A DNA stretch of 64,000 nt from Acarospora socialis (taxonomy: Eukaryota > Ascomycota > Lecanoromycetes > Acarosporales > Acarosporaceae), in assembly GCA_025617375.2 (NCBI GenBank), contig JAMYGW020000014.1:372001-436000 (forward strand), given 5' to 3'. Positions 59,296 to 64,000 of this stretch are shown here, in pieces. Both the position numbers and the translations under genes were made by a program. The notes below the pieces were generated by a model, which did no database searches, had not been told where the DNA came from, and was given only the letters and a program-made list of their open reading frames with translations. The first letter of the stretch is position 1, and the number at the start of each line of letters is the position of its first letter.

Positions 59296-61179
59296 TCATA
59301 CTCCATTGCCTATAGGGACGGAGCCGCTAGCAACCATGCCTGGGACGGCTGAGCCGGGACTTGAGCTTCTATCTTCCCATGCCACGTCAGATAAGCTGCA
59401 GTCTGAGTCGGGATGGATTCCAAATGCCCACTGTTTCAAGGCATTGTAGGTCACGATGTCCCTAGGAGCCACGCTCCGCTCTGCGGCCCCTGCCAACCAT
59501 TCAAACATCCAAACAGTGTACTGCTTCGAAGCCATCTCTGAGCGACATGTTGTCCGATCATCCGTGTATGAACCCGGATTGCCCGCTGACACCCCGCTTG
59601 TATCGTAGCAATGGGGCTCCGAATGATGGACGTTCAACGAATGCCCGTAGTCGATGTATTCAATACCAGAGGCATCATCTGATGTCCATGACGTGTAGCG
59701 AAGGCGATGACCGGGGCAATGCGCATGTGCCTGCACACATAGTATTGTGTCCTGCAGACGTGACCGTCCCGGAGGGCCCCACGGTGACAGAGGCGCCTCA
59801 GACCTTCCGTCTTCCCCGGATAGGTACAGCAATAAAGCTTCCTCCCAGCGTGGAATCCATTCAAGGACTGAAGTAACCTGACGCTGACGGCATAAGAATG
59901 ACTGAGGACTTCCCGTCCACCACCACAATGGAAGATGTATTGGCATGAAGTTATCCTTGACATCGTTGTGGAGAATGACCCTCGCCAACCCTGTCAAACT
60001 AGCCCCTAACCACCAGGCCCCAAGACAAGGACGGCGTAAAGCCCCAATGATTGCCACAACTTGAGGCTGGTTCTCGATCGGCCTCAGGATATCGATGATT
60101 GTCTCCAACCACTGACTGCTGAGGTTGCACGGTACCTCATCATCAAAGAATATACTGCAGAGGATAGAGGTAACTCCAAAGTGAAAGGCACTGATGGTCA
60201 TGTAGTGTCCAAGCAAGTCATACGCGTCCCCAAGGGTGTCTCGCTTGGATTGGGTCACAGCGCCTGGTGATAAACATTTCGACCGAGTCGGCGCCGGTAG
60301 TTGGGCCGCCGAAATCCTCCTCGTGGCATGGGTTGGAAGGACCAAGGCCGCCGACAGTGCGGCAAGGCCTTGGTCGAGAATTGCGTGCTTCTCACAGAAC
60401 CGGGAGAGATACCGCAGGGCGTCATATGAGGACGCGCAAGCGCCCCCGCGCCACTCTGACGTAGAGCTCGACCGAATAGCAAAGCCGGATGCACCATCTA
60501 CACTGACAGACCATGGTGACATGTATTCGACCTCGGCGCCAACTGGTATTGTAGCCCGCCAACCCTCCCCTCTCGCAGTAACCGCCATCCACCATCGTGC
60601 TTCGAATTCGTCACTATCTCCAATGTCAAGAATACAGTATGACCCCGAGGCCTTACGAGACGACGGAGCCGTTCTATTGGTATATGAAAGTCGGCCACCT
60701 TGCGACTCGGCCCATCGGGCGGATATGATATACGCCCAGGCAAACGTAAGCACGGCGAGAAAATTATCGTTGCTCGCTGTCGCACCCTCAGCACCGAGCC
60801 AGGTAGCAAAACCGTGGTTTTCGATCATGGTACACGATGTAGCCTTCGAGATGCCCAGGACGAGCGTGTGATCCAAGCCTTTCTTCCTGAGTTCGCATTC
60901 CTCTCCTATACGCCATTTCGACCGACCGGAGGTAAGCAGGTACTTATGGTGCGGCGGCGGCTGCCGGTAGCTGTGCACCGTACCTATGAAGTTTGGGACA
61001 TTATGGAGGATGGCCTCGTTGAGAAAGCTCTGTCGAGGATAGAAACGTTTCGAACGAGCATATTGAACCAGGGGTCGCCAGACTCGCAAGGTTTTCTGGA
61101 TCATGGTGTTCTTCACGTCTTCCGCGGGGACGATCGCGTCCACGTCCTCTACGGAATCCATCCAGGGCTGCGGCGACAT
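59296..61179 (-). CDS. Conserved Eurotiomycete protein of unknown function, 627 aa
   Basis: This is a single long frame. The nominal first codon upstream is TTG, so the ATG at 61179 (MSPQPWMDSVEDVDA) was taken. Notable segments are YCILDIGDSDEFEARWWMAV and GEGWRATIP, then SPWSVSVDGASGFAI, LALPTH-like LVLPTHATRR, YDLLGHYMTISAF, WLGASLTGLARVIL, and Trp-rich blocks between. I recall similar large proteins in Aspergillus and relatives with no assigned function. No signal peptide is seen; a few hydrophobic stretches could be buried helices. The frame is intact over 1.9 kb in a region of broken genes, which implies selection or recent arrival. The plus strand also has a 211-codon open frame over the same stretch (60236-60871), taken as a shadow. 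Confidence 0.75.
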   Translation of the reverse strand: MSPQPWMDSVEDVDAIVPAEDVKNTMIQKTLRVWRPLVQYARSKRFYPRQSFLNEAILHNVPNFIGTVHSYRQPPPHHKYLLTSGRSKWRIGEECELRKKGLDHTLVLGISKATSCTMIENHGFATWLGAEGATASNDNFLAVLTFAWAYIISARWAESQGGRLSYTNRTAPSSRKASGSYCILDIGDSDEFEARWWMAVTARGEGWRATIPVGAEVEYMSPWSVSVDGASGFAIRSSSTSEWRGGACASSYDALRYLSRFCEKHAILDQGLAALSAALVLPTHATRRISAAQLPAPTRSKCLSPGAVTQSKRDTLGDAYDLLGHYMTISAFHFGVTSILCSIFFDDEVPCNLSSQWLETIIDILRPIENQPQVVAIIGALRRPCLGAWWLGASLTGLARVILHNDVKDNFMPIHLPLWWWTGSPQSFLCRQRQVTSVLEWIPRWEEALLLYLSGEDGRSEAPLSPWGPPGRSRLQDTILCVQAHAHCPGHRLRYTSWTSDDASGIEYIDYGHSLNVHHSEPHCYDTSGVSAGNPGSYTDDRTTCRSEMASKQYTVWMFEWLAGAAERSVAPRDIVTYNALKQWAFGIHPDSDCSLSDVAWEDRSSSPGSAVPGMVASGSVPIGNGV

Positions 61180-62560
61180 TGTCAAAAGTGGGTGGTTGGA
61201 GGTAACTCTTTGGCACGATCGAGATGTACCTTGAGTAACACGAGACTCCTTACCTGGTGCCTACAATAGGTCTAGGTAGAGAATGACAACCTGATGCGGA
61301 GATGTGTTACCTAGGTAGGGGGTGACCATTCACGCATACCATGGGCTTTACCAACCACGCTTGGAAATAGAGCGCGAGGAGGAGGTAGCTTCCAAACGGA
61401 CGGAGAAGCTGAGGCTGTCTCACACCTGAGCTAAAGGCGTAAGTAACATCAAGAAACCATCTGGACGCTCATGCAAAACCGAGACTGTCTATTCCCGGGC
61501 GGCCCTCGAAAGGTGCGGTCGCTCTTGGGTTGAGGTTCTTGTCCGATGACAGTAGGTAATGCGGAATTTACCATCAACAGCTTTTGCTGACTCAGAACTA
61601 CGGCGGTATCATTCGGATCAATTATGACCCTCCGCCGGGCAGCCTTCTTCGTCACACCGGTATTGGCATTCTCCCATCACCCTTTCTAAACTCTTCAAGC
61701 AACTGTTTTGTGATATTATTGATTGGAAGTCTTGAGTCCCGTCGCTGATTGAGAACGGTCACATCTTGTACACACCTTCGGTTTGTTGCTTAAGCCGCCA
61801 TAAAATCTTCTCTCCTTCCGGCCGTTTGTATCAATCTCTTTTTCAGAAGCCTTTAGCACATGCTTCGTTGTTATTACCCTGAGTTTCCACATGGCGGTGC
61901 AACCGTATCAACGCTTTTCCTGTCACCTGTCGTCTCCCGATGAGGGGTGCATACTCGCTTCCGCGTATCTTACGGTGCTCGCCTCGATTTGAGGATCATC
62001 ACTATCACATTACACACTCTGTGAAGCTAGCTAGATAACTGTATGCCAAGAGCGTTGAAATGGAACATCCTCTCGCGTCGGAGTGCCAAGGGCTACTATC
62101 TGCGTATTGTCGTGCAAGATGAAGATAATTGTATATCTCCCACAACCCCGGTTCAAATTATCAAGGTATCTGTGCGCACCCGTTATTTCCAATCAGGGTA
62201 CTTGTATGGTCAAGCTTCATTGGTATCTTGACTCGTTTGCTCACTCTGACCGCTCAGTACATCTCGAACATACATGACTGGCGCGTCTGGCCCAAGTACT
62301 CATCCCAATTTGGCCATTGTGTAACTTTCCTCCACTTATGAGGCGTTCCTGTTTAACTGAGAGCATTAGATTTCCTGCCTGCACGACAGAGACATTACCA
62401 ATTGGTGTACCCATGTCGCAATGACCGAGTCTGATATAGCTTAGCTTAATTGAAAAGGTTGCCTTCCGCCTCTTCATTGATTCTGTTGTGAAGCACCTTA
62501 CTCATATGCTCAGGCGCCGTTAGTCTCCTCAGCTGCCTTATTCTTGACACACTCAAAGCC
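61180..62560. other. Intergenic stretch
   Basis: This contains the promoter side of the minus-strand 627-aa gene and the upstream region of the ORF at 62567. Short frames at 62043-62341 have no motifs. No gene is supported. Confidence 0.3.
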
Positions 62561-62566
62561 ACGATA

Positions 62567-62962
62567 ATGAGCAATATCTTGGATCGTCCTTACCCAGTGG
62601 GTCGCCGCCGTCCACGCCATCAATACCCTCACAACAACTCCGTTACCCTTACACCAGAAGCGCGACTGTTGGTGGAGCTGGCCACCTTTTCTTCCAAGTT
62701 CTACATCAACTGGGACAGCCTTGCCCTAGGCGAAGGCTTCACCACCGAACAACGTCCACAACTCTTCGAATCCCTTCAGAATCACGTTGATCGTGTTCAG
62801 TTTCTATGTACTCTTTGTGCCCGGGACTCGGCCAACACTAGTGTTATCAAGGCGATTTATAATAACGAAATTAACAAGATTGCGGATGAATTCTGTGCGC
62901 CTGGTGAGCCCGATCTGTTGGGGTATGTGCGATCTTGCCCACTCCGTCGGGATGATGGCTGA
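62567..62962 (+). CDS. Hypothetical 131-aa protein
   Basis: A clean ATG-to-stop frame has a basic, Pro/Arg/Tyr-rich start (RPYPVGRRRPRHQYP) and a helical, neutral rest (LLVELATFSSKFYINWDSL, LFESLQNHVDRVQFLC). It has no signal peptide or membrane segment and no recognised domain. Two Cys near LCTLCARD are isolated. The coding-like composition and absence of a competing frame make a real small gene plausible; downstream exons cannot be excluded. Confidence 0.45.
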   Translation: MSNILDRPYPVGRRRPRHQYPHNNSVTLTPEARLLVELATFSSKFYINWDSLALGEGFTTEQRPQLFESLQNHVDRVQFLCTLCARDSANTSVIKAIYNNEINKIADEFCAPGEPDLLGYVRSCPLRRDDG

Positions 62963-62964
62963 TT

Positions 62965-63785
62965 AAGGGAACGCAGCTCAGTTGAAAAATCGCCGTCCCT
63001 TCAATCTCAGCTCCTGACGAGGTTGCGAGATCTACTCTGATTTGGCAGGTTACGGCCAGGAACTCAAGGGCGGCGAGCCGCATGCGCTTGCGTGGAGAGA
63101 AGCTTATTGTTTGTCATTGGCGGGTCCGAACCAGCAACACCCCTTTGAGAGGCACTATGATTTTGTTGTAAGAGCTCGGGGACTATAGGATGAGAGCGAG
63201 CAAGTGTGTAATAAGTCTCAATCGCCGAAAAATGGTCACTGTCGGGTCTGGAGGTACACTGTTGGCAGGACAAGTTTCGTTCATGTGTCTGGTCACGCCT
63301 TACTGTTTGATTCCGGGATATATTTATTCTTATCGAACTTCTAGAGAACAACAACTTCTTATTAGCACGACCTGCTGTACGGCTCATGGCTCTTTGATCC
63401 CCTTTACAATACGACGGTTTCGCCGAACCAAGCCGTATGCCTTGTGGGTTATCTGGCGTTAATGATCTCGGACGAACACACGGTTGAGACTTAACCAAAT
63501 GTCGCTGGGTCAAAACATTCGGGCAGGACCTTCTAGCTAACGTCGTTGCCGATGATGCAGAAACGACGAGGAAGTGAAAAGCTAACCAGTTCAGGCAGTT
63601 TTCAAGGTCATTCTAAGTCAGAAACTGCCTGGTTGAATATTCGCCGTCTGGTCTTTTTCCGTTTACCCCGGAACGTTCAATCGTGCACAGCTTTTATACT
63701 AGTGCAGGAGGCTGTGATTAGCAGGGGCATGCAATTGGCTATGTTTCTTGTCCAGTTACTACAGTGAAATTACGTATAACTAACA
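62965..63785. other. Gene-free stretch
   Basis: Frames of about 90 and 149 codons on opposite strands overlap between 63064 and 63513 without motifs. No gene is supported. Confidence 0.3.
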
Positions 63786-63789
63786 CGCA

Positions 63790-64000
63790 ATCAGTTCCAT
63801 CCCGAAAAGTAGCCGCAAACCATCCCTCCTTCGCCTTCCTCTTTTCCTTCCTCGACCTTGCTGTCTCCTCCGCTTCCTTCGCCCTCGCTGTCGCTGCCCT
63901 CGCTGTCGCTGCCCTCGCTGCCTTCTTGCCCGCGCCTCCTCTCCCGTCTTCTTCTTGGCCGAGGGACTCCATGCGCGCCAAGAGAATCGAGTCGTGCTTG
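63790..64000 (-). repeat. Dispersed repeat R1, copy 4 (runs off the window)
   Basis: This is the best-preserved copy on the minus strand. It reads KHDSILLARMESLGQEEDG at the window edge, then a repetitive tail from a GGCAGCGACAGCGA-type tandem stretch, read as Gly-Ser-Asp-Ser-Glu repeats in one frame, and ends near 63790. The N-terminal part lies beyond the window and would show what the parent protein is. Confidence 0.5.

Noticed and set aside
60236-60871. 211-codon plus-strand frame inside the 627-aa gene
   Set aside because: It lies wholly opposite a longer conserved frame and has no motif; treated as a shadow.
1-64000. CRISPR arrays, bacterial operons, rRNA genes, telomere repeats, LTR elements or other virus-like elements
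   Set aside because: None seen: no regularly spaced repeats with unique spacers, no Shine-Dalgarno-led gene strings, no telomeric tracts, and no paired LTRs, capsid or integrase motifs that I could recognise.

Overview
The window reads as nuclear DNA of a filamentous ascomycete, most likely a Eurotiomycete. The genes have short introns (49-72 nt) with GTRNGT donors, CTRAY branch points and YAG acceptors. The protein families seen are typical of that class: an AIM9-like phosphotransferase, a REI1-like factor, a multimodular NRPS, a JmjC-like cupin, a caspase-fold protein and a Tad1-type LINE. Family names are recalled from motifs; no database search was run. The region is gene-poor. Only three larger genes look intact: the AIM9-like kinase (7972-9944, minus), a zinc-finger plus JmjC-like protein (52000-53330, minus) and a conserved protein of about 627 aa (59296-61179, minus). 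A few short ORFs are plausible (10403, 59010, 62567). Almost everything else is pseudogene, transposon relic or eroded sequence, so this looks like an accessory or subtelomere-like block under mutational decay.

Layout. 0-5 kb: a FAR1-finger fragment joined to an acidic tail that recurs elsewhere, a frameshifted RING-H2 gene and a 151-bp TA-flanked MITE. 5-12 kb: a broken intron-containing chromodomain gene, the AIM9-like kinase, a 106-bp MITE, a 117-aa ORF and a CCAAT-box array. 12-24.9 kb: eroded sequence with no assignable gene. 24.9-28.2 kb: a tandem duplication of a 1670-bp unit in which CpG has been almost wiped out while CpA and TpG abound. 28.2-32 kb: a spliced relic and a REI1-like pseudogene. 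32.4-42.8 kb: a four-module NRPS fossil ending in a thioesterase. 43-48.9 kb: repeats and relics. 49.1-50.8 kb: a caspase-like pseudogene. 51.4-53.4 kb: a second 106-bp MITE, then the JmjC-like gene with a 12-bp minisatellite just upstream of it. 55-58 kb: a coiled-coil relic, a LINE fragment and a dispersed repeat. 59-64 kb: the conserved protein, small ORFs and a further copy of the acidic-tail repeat running off the window end.

How it fits together. I see no working pathway. The common theme is decay by C:G to T:A change. The tandem duplication shows it most cleanly, in CpG context, which differs from the CpA preference of classical Neurospora RIP. Several stop codons in the broken host genes are of the type this process would make (CGA to TGA), although others are not in CpG context. 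The most distinctive observations are the CpG-specific erasure of the tandem repeat with its outer edges spared, the NRPS fossil beside a REI1-like pseudogene, and the intact zinc-finger/JmjC-like gene.
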